Counted from the first letter of the stretch, positions 24,048 through 34,530 are shown. The stretch: 64,000 nt of DNA from Hypericum androsaemum (GCA_963995505.1 OZ023184.1:12540308-12604307), one strand, 5' to 3'. Notes: generated by a model not told the origin, from the letters alone. Numbers and translations are program-made.

Positions 24048-25193
24048 AAATGTTTCATATTGACTGAGGGGGTATTTCAAATTTGAATGAAACATTCTGA
24101 AAGTAGATATGATCGTTGACTTGCAGAGATATATGATGATATAAAAACATATTTGTAATGTTATAAATGAAATTTGAATGAAAACATCTGCCACGTTTTG
24201 TTGTGTGTAGCTACGCCAATGAAACACGTTACATTAACTAAAACTCCCTAAACGAATTTACACTATAATTTTTAGGCTTTTGTAATAGGGGGTCTCTTAC
24301 TATTAATCTCAAACAGTATCTACTTGCCAAACAAAGTTTTAACATTATTTCCATAAAGACTTGTTAATTCTCTAAAATTTTCAATACAATCATATTAATA
24401 TTTGAATAACTCAATACCTTTTGGTGGTGTTTTTATAGCGAAAGATTTTAATTTGACATTTCCGATACCCAAGGATAATTGTTTTAGTAGTATGATTAGT
24501 CTCGTTCTCGAGTATGTACTAGTGTCAAAATTTAATAACACATCTACGTAATAATTAATATTTTTTATTTAATGTTAGTTCTAAATATTGGTACCAAATT
24601 TCACATAAAGTCATATTTTGAATAAATAATATATTCTTACTTAATTTATGAATTTAATAAATATTATAAGATACTAGTTTGTGATAGATTTGCTTGTTTG
24701 ATAAATTTAATATCATAGTTTATCTTTTAGATTGTCATCAAATGGTCCTTGTGATTGTCATCTTGATGTTAAAAATATCTCAGTCATGTGTAACATTTGA
24801 ATAACGCTATAAGCGAAATATTAGGTGACTAGAATATACACAAAGTAAATTTTTTGACGAAAAATTTATTTTTTATAATTTTGGACTTAAAAAGCGTAAA
24901 TCTCTCTCATATGATAACCTCTCTAAAATTATATTTTTCTCCAATACATATCAATTTATAAGGGTTTTACTTTATATGCAAATTTACTCTACGTCTTCTA
25001 TATATAGTATTCTTATAATTATGGTAGTATATGCCATAACTCCCATGTTTTCTATGTATGGTACTAGTTTTTTTGGTATTAGTATATGGTATCATATTTA
25101 CCCATACTATTATTCTACATTATCTATATATAGTATTAAATTTATTCCTAGCATAATTTCCGTATATGAATTTGCTGAGGCCAACTTCCAATG
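24048..25193. other. AT-rich intergenic DNA between the two cystatin blocks
   Basis: No gene is supported. From about 25136 it is the start of block 2, matching 22930 onward. Confidence 0.5.
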
Positions 25194-25202
25194 CTATATA
25201 TA
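25194..25202 (+). promoter_or_regulatory. TATA box of the intact cystatin gene
   Basis: Ctatatata lies about 100 bases upstream of the ATG. The equivalent place in copy 1a reads ctatgtaaa. Confidence 0.55.
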
Positions 25203-25302
25203 CCCAATTCTTTCCGAGAAATAAAAACACACACAAGACAAAAATAAGCCAAACAAATCAAACTCATAAGAGTAGAAATTATAGAAGAGAGAAAGAGAGG
25301 AA

Positions 25303-25665
25303 ATGAGGAGCATCAACTTTGTAATAATGATGTTTGTGGCCGTCTTTGCAGTGGCCAACTCAGTGTCGCCGACTAGGGTCAAACAACAGCTTGTTGAAAA
25401 CACATTAGGACTGTATGAGAATATAACAGATTTAAAAGATCCGCACGTGTTGGAGATCTCAAATTTCGCTATTACTACATACAATGTCAAGGAGGGAACG
25501 AACTTTCAACTCGTAAAGGTGGTTTCTGGCAAGAAGGAAGTCTTTGTAGGGATAAGATATCGTCTATACCTAAAACTCAAGGACATCATCAATCTATATG
25601 AAACTGTTGTATTTGAGTCACAGAGTGGCACTAAAAAGCTTGTGTCATTTGGGATAATAAATTAG
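25303..25665 (+). CDS. Phytocystatin-like cysteine protease inhibitor (copy 2a)
   Basis: The 120-residue product begins with a signal peptide (MRSINFVIMMFVAVFAVANS). The mature part has a Gly (GLYENITDL) near its start, the helix-type segment ISNFAITTYN corresponding to the plant LARFAV motif, the inhibitory loop EVFVG in place of Q-x-V-x-G, and the beta strands YRLYLKL and YETVVFES ending KKLVSFG. Cystatins block papain-like proteases by inserting the N-terminal Gly, the QxVxG loop and a Pro-Trp loop into the active site. The Gln is Glu here and the usual Pro-Trp is not found, so binding may be weak or altered. There is no intron. Fold assignment is firm, activity is open. Confidence 0.85.
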   Translation: MRSINFVIMMFVAVFAVANSVSPTRVKQQLVENTLGLYENITDLKDPHVLEISNFAITTYNVKEGTNFQLVKVVSGKKEVFVGIRYRLYLKLKDIINLYETVVFESQSGTKKLVSFGIIN

Positions 25666-26142
25666 GTTTTAGCTAGAATTTGCATGTATTTCGATGTGAT
25701 CCAACTACAATTTATGTTGGACCGATTAGAATAAAAAAATAAAAGGAGTAAGTTGCTTGATCTTTTTTTAGAGGTAAAATTTTATTTTTTATTAATATTT
25801 TGGAAAAAGAATAACTAGTAATCTCGCAGCCGCCGGTGTCGTTAAAACTCCTGATGTGAATTATTCGAGAATAAGAATAACGAATAACAAGAAATCTAAT
25901 TAAAATGTACCAAATCTTTTGGTTCCACTTTATTTATACAATGTATGACACTTAATCGCACCATAATTCCATATTATTTATATGTATAGTATAAGATTTA
26001 TTCCTAGCATTCCATAAACAGAATTCGGCGACCCCAGCTTCTAATAATGTACATATTCACATTCAGGCCAAAAAAAAATACCCAAGATAAAACCAAATCA
26101 AAATTATGACCATAGAACTTTAGAATAGAAACCAAAAGAGAG

Positions 26143-26274
26143 ATGATGAGCATTAACATTGTAATTGTGATTGTCGTGGTTTTCCTTGCGGTGGCCAACT
26201 TGGTTTCATCAATTAGATCAGACAACAGCTCGTCGAAAATGCTCCAGAACTTACTGGATACTAGTACTTTCTAG
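26143..26274 (+). CDS. Short secreted-type ORF, 43 residues (copy 2b)
   Basis: It is the paralogue of copy 1b with the same opening (MMSINIVIVIVV) and the same SSIRSDNSSSK segment, ending DTSTF and TAG. Both copies stop at nearly the same place. It is either a conserved small peptide or a shared truncation that came before the block duplication. Confidence 0.4.
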   Translation: MMSINIVIVIVVVFLAVANLVSSIRSDNSSSKMLQNLLDTSTF

Positions 26275-26880
26275 ACCTAGAAATGTTCCATATTGGCCGA
26301 AGGGGCTATTTCAAATTTGAATGAAACAGGCCAAGGTGTCACCAAGTTTCCGTTTATTTGCCGGATTAAAGACTAGGTTCCTCCATAATTAATATTATTC
26401 CTCGTTTTTAACAAGTTGCCGTTTCTTTCGAGATGTACGCATTCTGTATAGATATATATTACTATATTATTAAAAAAACCTCTGTCAATGCAATAAGGTA
26501 TATCATTAAATGAAATATATTACCTTTTATTTTTACCTCTCCCTTTATCCACTTTTTGCATATCCTTATTTCAAAACATCTAATCCCATCATTAACCCAA
26601 TTTTCTATTGATTATTATGTTTACAATGATCCAATTACAAATTATCAAGTTTTAAAAAACGGATCAGAAATAACTTGAATTTTCTCCATTTTATGATCTG
26701 TTGGTACAAATTCTGTCAATTGTTCGCCCGTGAACATGTATCTTTTTTATACTTATGAGTATTTGACAAAAACACTCTTTGTAAGACACTCAGACGGACG
26801 TAAGAAAATACCTCCTCATAATCTTAAGTAGCTTAGATCGGACTTCTGTTAGAACTTATGTAGCGGTAAGGAGCGCATCT
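26275..26880. other. Unassigned sequence
   Basis: No coding or repeat structure recognised. Confidence 0.4.
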
Positions 26881-28480
26881 TCATCAAAGAATAAAGGCAA
26901 ACTTTCTTTCCCTACTATATATCTAACTATGCCAAGAAGAATTTGATTCCTTTTTTATGCTATCTCATTCTATTGAGGTGAGCGTAAAATGAACAACTCA
27001 TGTTCAATTCTCTTTCCATCACATGGACTTTAAATAGAAAGATATGTACAACCTTGATCAACTCGTTAAGTCTTAATCTTTCGATCTTATTAATTTTCAG
27101 CATTATTCATGAGTGTCTTGAAGTATCATGAAGCTTCAGACTTACGAGAAATAAAATAGATTTGACCACATCTAAATATAGTCATCTATTAAATGCAATG
27201 ACATAATAATAAGCTTCTTGTCTTGGCCTCACATTCATTGACCACATAGTCATAATGGATTCATTGCAATGAATAACCAGATCTAGTTATTTTATCAAAT
27301 GGTTCTCTAATAGATTTTCCTTCTAGAAGCGTTCGGAAGTGGGTAAATTAGCCACCTCTAAATTACATTTTAGCCCAGTCATAGCTAGACAATTCATGCA
27401 AATTTGGCTAATATGGCCCAACCAAGAACATCGTCGTTTTGAGACGTTAGGGGAGTTATGACCACAGAAAAACCATCACTATGTAAATCTCAAAGATCAA
27501 AATCTGTGATGAGAAACCATTCAACAAATAATTAGAATGAGTAAAGACTTGTCCCAAAAATTAACTAAGTGTGTTGTACTCAAAATATCCAATGGAAACA
27601 AAGAGTCATCGAAAAACTTGAACAGACATTAAATTCTTTAAATTTCCTGGAGTATATAACACGTCATGTAGAAGCGGAATATTTAGGCTCATTCTGCATG
27701 TGCCAACCCCTTTAAATTTTACTCATGCATTGTATCCAACATGCATGGACCTTGCTCTAGCTGGTACTTACCATAATTCGACTAAGATGCCATATTTCTT
27801 TTTCACGTGGTCTGCTATACTGAATCAATCACCCAAACTTTAGTGAATTTTAGTTAGAAGGATAGAACACATTTAATTCACTAGTAAGTGAGTTAAACAT
27901 GCGTCTCATCTCGTAGGCAGTGCAACCTATTGCAAAGTGCCCCTTCATTTGATAGTTAAAATATTTCATCTTTGAAATGTTAGTCCTCTCATTTCCTCTT
28001 GCCCTCAGAACTCTTCTAATATGTTTAGTCTGTTCACTTCTTACTCTTTTATTTTCCAAATTTTCCATTCGCCTTTAGCATAGTGCATTCTTCTTTTTGT
28101 TCCTATCAGAACTAAATTTAGTCGCATGCACCTAAGGAAGAATTTCGATCGCTAAGAGGTCACTAACCCTCTTTAAGTTGAAGGTGATGTTCCGCCTTCA
28201 TAAAATGTCATAACCTCATCATCATGTGTTAGGGTCATTCATATGATCCCATCTTGTAAACATGGAACGCTTTGGATTTCGTGCTTAATATTGAGTAAGT
28301 GGCCATCCATAGCTAGCTTATTGATCACGCTGGACATCTCACTTAGACACCTCATCATTGAGCGATCATCATATTTATTGAGTACATCCTCAAACTAGAC
28401 CATAATCATATTTATAGCCTCTAGAACCTATTATTCTTTTAGCAGATAGCTATCCATATAGCTTACAGAAATTATGAAAA
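26881..28480 (-). pseudogene. Strongly decayed Copia element (gag and integrase traces)
   Basis: In minus orientation, 28480-28130 contains a gag trace (MSSVINKLAMDGHLL, then MTLTHDDEVMTF) resembling the Copia UBN2 gag. A broken zinc knuckle (KGHFAIGC, with one Cys replaced by Tyr) follows at about 28000, and integrase-like text lies near 27120-26930. Stops and frameshifts are frequent. The element is old. Confidence 0.5.
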
Positions 28481-29548
28481 TTGTGTATCAATAATTATTT
28501 CATCAATACAATAATTTACTACGCACTCATAACTTTTAACCTATATTAAGTTCTCAATTAATCTCAAATTTGAAGAAAGTCGTGAATATGCTTCCTCTTC
28601 ACCCTCAGAGAGTTAATCTTAAACTTTAAATGTTAAAAGTTCTTCGCTTAGTAAATTCAAGTGGATATTTTCCAAGATAATAATCTAGCAATTAAATAAA
28701 CAATTTTATTTAATCTAGAAAAAATATGTCATTATGAACGATAAAATAACCATGGAAATACTCGAAGTTCTAAACACAAGTGTTCTAGAAACTTTCAACA
28801 AGACCTAACAAAAGTTTAAATGATTCACGCATAAACTAGGAGGGTCTAAAAAAATTTGACTCAGACTGGTGCGGATTCGATGATCCTTAAGGCACTAGGA
28901 TACTGGAATCTATAAACATATTCCTTAGTCAAAAGCGTTGTATTTTTCATCCTCTTCGCAACTCCATTGATGCATTAAAGGCAATTTCCTCCAAAACTCC
29001 TTTTCTACCCAAATATCCAATCAGGCGCTTCAAAACACCTTTATACGTGCCATGTCCAAGGGGTGGGAAAGCATCGATTTCTTCCCTTATCATCATCGTG
29101 ACTAGGAGATCACTCGACATCGAATGCCAATCATTTTCTCTGACATAACCTCCAGCCTAAATGCACTTCTACATCTCTTAGTGAACAAAATATATATGCT
29201 CTATAAGCACTTTGCTGCTATCCTTATGCTCCCACCAGGAGATACGATGCTTCATTATCTTTCGTCGCAGTGTGTGTGAATAAGGATCCCGATGCATAAC
29301 CATCTTGTACTTCAACATCGTTAGCTTGGAATATAATAATGGGAATAATTTGGGTCAATCTCATATTTTTCAAAGAGGATTAAAAATCATATTTTCAATC
29401 AAACGATGTTTCACACATAAAGAATATGTCCACGATTGAGCTTAAATTCGTGATTTGCTCATGTTATTTTCCATTTTTTTCTAGTGTCCAAACTTTAAAA
29501 ATATGGAAAAATATTTTAAGAACTCATTCAATAAATATTATGATCACA
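28481..29548. other. Unassigned, probably retroelement-derived
   Basis: It lies between the gag trace and another element's RNase H. It may hold the LTR of one of them, but no termini were found. Confidence 0.3.
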
Positions 29549-29935
29549 TTAATTTTCAGCTGTTGAGAGAGACACAGTATTTTGCTTCTTGTTATACCAT
29601 GATATGAACATGTTTCTGAGCAATTGGCATGTTCCTGATGTATTCTTTCTATCTAGCTTGCAATCTCCATAGTCAATGCTAAAATATCCAATCAATTCAA
29701 ATCTACTTTTTGTAGGGTACCAAATACCCATATCGAATGTCCCCTTTAGATATATAAAGTTTTGTTTAACAGCCATAAAATGGGTTTCCATGGGACGAGA
29801 TTGAAATCTAGCACACATGCAAACACTGAATAGTATATCAGGTCGACTGGCAGTTAGATAAAGTAGGGATCTAATCATACACTTCTTTTGATCAAATAGG
29901 ACACCTTCCTCATCTTTGTCTAGCCTCGTTCGCAA
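29549..29935 (-). pseudogene. Copia RT-RNase H fragment
   Basis: The 128-codon frame has MIRSLLYLTASRPDILFSV, FQSRP-ETH, IYLKGT-D-GIWY, GYFSIDYGDCKLDRKNTSG and NTVSLSTAEN. These are the end of Copia reverse transcriptase and the start of RNase H. It is cut off before the catalytic C-terminal part. No LTR is attached. Confidence 0.85.
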
Positions 29936-29990
29936 TCTCCACGAGGAACGAATACATGGTCAAGAACATGCCATATTTGTGCATGCCATA

Positions 29991-30475
29991 CTACACTGAT
30001 AATGGGTTTGAGTGATTATGAACAAATAAATCATCGACACAAAGCTGATTCCTACACATTAGATAATTCCTTTTCCTCTTAAACCACTCGTAAATACAAA
30101 ACACATGGTACTTGTGCTTGCAACCCTGAATTGCCCTAGCCTCCTCCCCTTTCACCATCTCGTCAAGACAAATCCCACACTTCTCCCCACCATCCTCCAC
30201 CATCAACCTGGCCACCACGGGCTTCAATAAATTGACGACAATCCTCATGGCGCAGGCCAAGACCTACTGCTCTAAACCCTTCAACTCAGTGTCCAAATCG
30301 AGGCTGCAACCCTCTATTCTTTCCCTTGTCTCTGCCAACTTCAACTTTGAACTCTTTAACATACACAACCTCATCCGAGCTCTAACTACAAGCTGAACTC
30401 CCTCGTCTCGTTAGTCTCCCAACCACTTTCGGCTAGAAGCAGTATGGCATGCACGTATGCTTGTTCTTCTTCCAT
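29991..30475 (-). pseudogene. RING-H2 finger gene, broken
   Basis: The minus ATG at 30475 opens MEEEQAYVHAILLLAESGWE; after a frameshift near 30400 the frame continues REGVQLVVRARMRLCML and reaches an in-frame TAG near 30268. The last 85 codons (from the ATG at 30248) carry CGICLDEM, then GCKHKYHVFCIYEWFKRK and MCRNQ. This is the C3H2C3 RING-H2 spacing of E3 ubiquitin ligases, but the seventh ligand is Tyr where C-P-x-C is usual (YLMC). With a frameshift, a stop and a missing zinc ligand it is almost surely dead. It ends exactly where repeated block A begins. Confidence 0.75.
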
Positions 30476-30476
30476 G

Positions 30477-30743
30477 GTATAGTTCAAGGACACTTTCATA
30501 AATATAATCTTTCACACTTTTTAATTGGACATAAAGTTTTTGAAATATTTTTTCTTATGCCAAGATTTGAACTCTTAATCTTCTTCAATTTATGCACGTC
30601 CTCTAACATTAAGCTAAAATTTGTCATTAAGTTTTTGAAATATATGAAAGAGAGTAAGTCATTAAGCTATCCAATTTACCATAATTTTCTACTTTGATAT
30701 AATATATTATAAGGAGTTTATTCCTATGAACAGTTGTTGATAC
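30477..30743. repeat. Block A, left part (paralogous to 44180-44408)
   Basis: Sequence through 'gccaagatttgaac', 'aatttaccataattttcta' and 'gaacagttgttgatac' is shared with block B. On the minus strand it contains TAGCTTAATGTTAGAGG and, 32 bases on, GAGTTCAAATCTTGG, resembling the A and B boxes of a tRNA-derived SINE. The solo LTR interrupts the block at 30744. Confidence 0.75.
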
Positions 30744-30921
30744 TATTGAGGCACAAAATAATCCTGGCATTATCAACACATCTCGAGCTCCCTGATGTGG
30801 TAAGACAGTTTTTGGTCCATCAACTTGTGGGATCGCCTCCGATCTCTTTATTAGACAAATCCAGTCTTTGGTTGGCATCGAGATGGGATCGATCTTCGGT
30901 TAGTTTTATCAATAGTTCCCG

Positions 30922-31118
30922 AGCTCCAAGAGGATGGCCAGTCTCTAAGAGGATGGTCGGTCTCCATGACGACGGTCGGGCCTCCAAGAGGATGGTCGGT
31001 CTCCTAGAGGATGGTCGGGCTCCATGAGGACGGTCGGTCTCTAAGAGGATGATTGGGTCTCCATGAGGATAGTCGATCTCCACGAGGATGGTTGGGTCTC
31101 CAAGAGCATGGTCGGGTC
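30922..31118 (+). repeat. Tandem repeat in solo LTR, unit about 21 bp
   Basis: About nine units of 'tctccaagaggatggtcgg' with variants (ccatgaggacggtcgg, ctaagaggatgattggg). Confidence 0.8.
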
Positions 31119-31241
31119 TCAGCACTGTCAGACTTTGGTAGATCTGCCATATCTTTTGATTCGTGCATCAGATCTGTCATATCTTTTTGACTCGCTCACA
31201 TCAATCATCCGCTCGCTCGCATCGGTGGTCTGCTCACTCGC

Positions 31242-31519
31242 ATTGGTCATCCACTCGCTCGCATTGGTTATCTGCTTGCTAGCATTAATTGTTCGCTCTT
31301 ATCCGCTCGCTTGTATGGATCTGCCAGCTTTGGTCATCCTCTCGCTTGCATCTATCATTCGCTCTCATTTGCACACTCGCATTGGTCATCCACTCGCTCG
31401 CATTGGTTGTCTACTTGCTAGCATTAATTGTTCGCTCTTATCCGCTCGCTTGTATGGATCTGCCAGCTTTGGTCATCCTCTCGCTTGCATCTATCATTCG
31501 CTCTCATTTGCACACTCGC
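31242..31519 (+). repeat. Tandem duplication in solo LTR, 139-bp unit
   Basis: 31242-31380 and 31381-31519 are nearly identical, both starting attggtcatccactcgctcg and ending atttgcacactcgc. Within the units a shorter 'ctcgctcgcat' motif recurs. Open frames through it are Leu/Ser repeats and not genes. Confidence 0.9.
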
Positions 31520-32041
31520 ATTGATCAGTCCAGTCATTCACTCTTGATGCGCCTACTCAGGTTTTCTTCCCAATCGTTCATTTGCTTATATTAACCAGTC
31601 TGTCTGGTTTGTCTATTGGACTTGGGTTTTTATTAATCCACCTCAGGTATTCTTGGCGTGTTAGTTCGGTTGTTGTCGGCCCATTAGAGTACAGTTGGGA
31701 CAAGCACTCAAGACGGTACATAGGGTTGGCTTGGATGCGGTTGAGATTTTCCTATACTAGATCGGGATGAGATCTTCCTATTTTGGTGCTGGATTCTTCG
31801 ACATTTGGTCATGGCTTGGGATTTTCCTAAATTGTACGGGATCTCAATATTTGGCCAAGGCTTGGAACGGTCTTATTTAGGCCAGGTTTACTTATTCATC
31901 ACGGCCCGATCGTTCCTATTCGAGATCGGATCTCTTCATTTTGGGAAGTCAGCATGGATTTTCCTATTCTAAGCTGGGATGAATTGGAAGCGGCCTAATG
32001 TGTGTTTTCCTATTCTTGAGGATGGGGCTAGGTCAAAAATG

Positions 32042-32052
32042 TCTATATAAAG
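32042..32052 (+). promoter_or_regulatory. TATA box of the solo LTR
   Basis: Tctatataaag is followed within 30-40 bases by the presumed start region and a C/T-rich leader. Confidence 0.55.
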
Positions 32053-32555
32053 AGAGCTCTGGTGAAGGAGAAGATCATCATCAATCGATAAACACAATAA
32101 CTTATTTATCTTCCTTCCCCTCTTTCCTTTAGCATAGCTCTCTTTTCTCCCTCTCTCTTAAATTGCACGTCTAAGGTTCGTAGTTCTTTTTTCCCCTCCG
32201 TTAGGCCGACCTTGGAACAACCACTCTGGATCTGTCTCGAGTAGTCTTAACATTCTTGTATCCACTTTTCTCCACAACAGATACACACCACTTCCATGGC
32301 GCAATTAAACAATTTTTTTAAAAAAACTTTGCATGAAGCCTATGATTAAGGTATGGAATTATAAGACAAAATAGAAAATGCATAGATAAATAACCAAACA
32401 AAAAATGAAAACCATTTCGAAATCAACAAAGTCACAAGAGTGGAGTTAAAAACTCAACGACCAAAGTGAAGGGCACAATAAAACAGTTGAACAGATACAA
32501 ACTTTTCAGGGAATGGACATCCGCACAAACTTGTTTCTTGAACATTTAATTTCAA

Positions 32556-32567
32556 CGTGGTATCAGA
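32556..32567 (+). other. Initiator-tRNA-Met type primer-binding site in block A
   Basis: TGGTATCAGAGC matches the standard plant LTR-element primer site. The block B copy reads TGATATGAGAGC at about 54797. It is followed after only about 40 bases by an antisense NLR fragment in place of gag. Confidence 0.6.
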
Positions 32568-32599
32568 GCGGGTTTCAACTAGTAGTACCTTTGGAACAG

Positions 32600-32757
32600 C
32601 CTGTCTTTGCAGGACCTCGCAGCGAAAATTGGTGAGGAGATCCTCGGCGTCGTAATAGGTGTCTTTGAGTTTGGAAAGCCAGAAAGTGAGTTCATTGTTG
32701 TTGGATTACTTCTCCTCTGCTTCCAAGAGGATCGCGATCAACGTCGTCTCCTTGAAA
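32600..32757 (-). pseudogene. NLR Rx_N fragment, block A copy
   Basis: The minus strand carries the second half of the coiled-coil domain also seen at 60383-60639, including the EDLL-type and CEVLQRQAV wording. A deletion of about 200 bp relative to block B removed the start codon and first helix, joining '...gatcaac' to 'gtcgtctccttg'. It is more diverged than copy B and cannot be expressed as a protein. Confidence 0.7.
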
Positions 32758-32976
32758 AAAAAGTGGTTCAAGTAGCAAGAATTTGAATTCAGTTGAAAGA
32801 TCTGAAATTTAAATTTTACAAACATAAGAAATATCATTTGAAAAGTAACGAAAAAATAAAATTTATCAGACTTGACTCGAATAAGAGATTTCACGAAGAA
32901 AAAAAAGTCTCATCGGACTGTAGCTAATCCGTGAGGGGTTCCTCTATTTTTTTTGAAAGGATTCCTTTATTATTAA

Positions 32977-34384
32977 CTAGTAAATGTGCAGCGCAATGTG
33001 ATTACTGTTCTGTTTCAAAATCTATATTACATATCGTTCAATAATTTTTTTTAAGCTGTATAAAAATAAAAAAGAACTGGTCCAGAGTCGGGGAATTAGG
33101 AGTCGGGGGTCTGTCGGTCCAGTGGTCGAGAGGTTTAAGGGTCCGGCGGTCCAGGGTCTGGTAGTCTAGGGTTGAGAGTTCGAGGGTCTGGCAGTTAGTT
33201 GGTTTGGGGTCCACAGGTCCGACGATATGGTGTTGTAGGGTTCCGTGGTCTGGGGGTCTGGGGTCGGGGATCCGGTAGTCCGGTGGTTTGGGGGCCCAGG
33301 GTCGCAGGTCTAGCGATCTGGTGGTACGAGCGTTCAGTAGTTCAGGGGTTCGGAGATCCGTGTTCTGGGGTCCCAGGTGGTCTGGGGGACTGGGGTCGCA
33401 AGTCCGATGGTTCGGTGGGTCCGACAGTTTGGGGGTCCGGTGCTCTAGATGTCCTTGGTCTGGGGGTTCAGCAGTCCAGGGGTCCGTGGTCCGGTAGTCC
33501 AGGGGTCAGTGGTCTGGGGTCGGGTGTTCGATGGTTCGGGGGTTTGTGGTCTGGTGGTTCTGGGGTCTGTGGTCCGATGGTTGAGGGGTTCGTGGTCCGG
33601 TTGTCCAATGTCGGGTATTCGAGGTTCAGTGGGCCAGGGGTCTGGTAGTCTGGGGTCGGGGGGTCTAGCGGTCTGGTGGTCGAGGGGTCATGGTCTAGGG
33701 GTCGGGGGTCCAGCAGTCCGGGGTTCCGTGGTCCATGGTCTGGGAGTCCGTGGACTGGTGGTTCGAGTGTTCGGCGATTTGGGATTCTGTGGTCCGGTGG
33801 TCCATGGTCCGTGGTCCAGGGGTTGGGTGGTCCGGGGGTCCCTGGTCCGTTGGTTCAGGTGTTAGGGGTTCGGTGTTGGGGTTCGGGCGATTTGGGGGTC
33901 TGGTGGTCCAGGGGTCTGGCTGTCCGAGGGTCCGTGGTCTGGTGGTCTGGGTTCGGTGGTCCGGTTGTCCACAGTTTTATGGGTCGGGGCTCCGGTCCGA
34001 GGATCTCGGTGGTCTTGGTAGTCCAGGGTCCGATGGTCATGTGGTCCGCGGTCTAGGATCCGTGGTCCTGTGCGACGAAGTTCGGGGTTCGGTGGCCTTG
34101 GTAGTCCAGGGTCTGTTGTTTTGGTGTTCGAGTTCTGCTGTCTAGGATCTGGTGATCCGCAGTCGGGGGTTTTTGGGCTGGGGGTACAGGAGTTCGAGTC
34201 TGGGGATGCAGGAGTTCGGGGTTCGAGGTTTGGGATTTTGGGTTTGAGATTTGAATTTTTGGGGTTGGAATTGTGTTTAAGGTTTTAATGTTTATAGGTG
34301 GTTTAAGGTTTTAATATTTAGGGGTAGTTTTTACATTTTCACGTTGTCGCACCAAAAACAAGGGTTTTCTTTGTTATAGTCAGA
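32977..34384 (-). mobile_element. Helitron-like insertion
   Basis: On the minus strand the insert starts TCTGACTATAAC after host ...ACA and ends GCGCTGCACATTTACTAG before host TTAATAATA. So it has 5'-TC, 3'-CTAG ends between A and T without target duplication, as Helitrons do. A short TGC-GCT-GCA stem lies about 10 bases before CTAG. Block B (60960-60985) shows the empty site. Most of the interior is a GGTCC-type minisatellite, with no RepHel coding sequence. Confidence 0.6.
33080..34240 (+). repeat. GGTCC/GGTCTGG minisatellite, about 1.15 kb
   Basis: Short degenerate units such as ggtccggtggtc, gggggtccgg and tggtctgggg repeat throughout. Every frame is open for long stretches and yields Gly/Val/Trp/Ser-rich nonsense. 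The strand is strongly G+T biased. Confidence 0.85.
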
Positions 34385-34530
34385 TGTACTTTTTTTTAAC
34401 AAGTTGTTGTTCATTTTCGATAATTTGGTAGGTTCCGTTGTGACGTCCGCGATAGGGTCTGGCAAGTTGCTTTTCCTTTGATAGAATTGTTTAAGAAAGA
34501 TGCTTGGAGCATTCAATATGAGTAATAAAA
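34385..34530. repeat. Block A, right end (paralogous to 60970-61112)
   Basis: 'Aacaagttgttg-t-attttcg', 'gacgtccgcga' and 'gatagaattgtttaagaaag' are shared with block B. Similarity ends at 'gagtaataaaa'. Confidence 0.8.

Larger units (their letters stand above)
22930..26335 (+). repeat. Tandem duplication of a cystatin-containing block
   Basis: Block 1 (about 22930-24060) and block 2 (about 25136-26335) each hold a cystatin and a short ORF in the same order, with similar upstream (AT-rich, 'aaaaacacacacaa') and spacer sequence. The offset is 2174 bp for the cystatin starts and 2233 bp for the short ORFs. Confidence 0.85.
30744..32279 (+). mobile_element. Solo LTR, 1536 bp, with 5-bp target duplication
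   Basis: GATAC lies at 30739-30743 and again at 32280-32284. Block B runs straight across with a single GATAC. The insert starts TATTGAGGCAC and ends CTCCACAACA, i.e. TGTTG...CAACA with one G-to-A change. 'Tctatataaag' at 32042 and the C/T-rich leader after it mark plus orientation. No internal region or second LTR is present, so it arose by LTR-LTR recombination. Internal tandem repeats inflate it. Confidence 0.85.

Noticed and set aside
31063..31594. Frames of 101-153 codons with Leu/Ser repeats
   Set aside because: They run through tandem repeats in the solo LTR, upstream of its TATA box, and have no family features.
33199..34145. Several long plus-strand frames rich in Gly, Val, Trp and Ser
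   Set aside because: They are translations of the GGTCC minisatellite in all three frames and have no domain.
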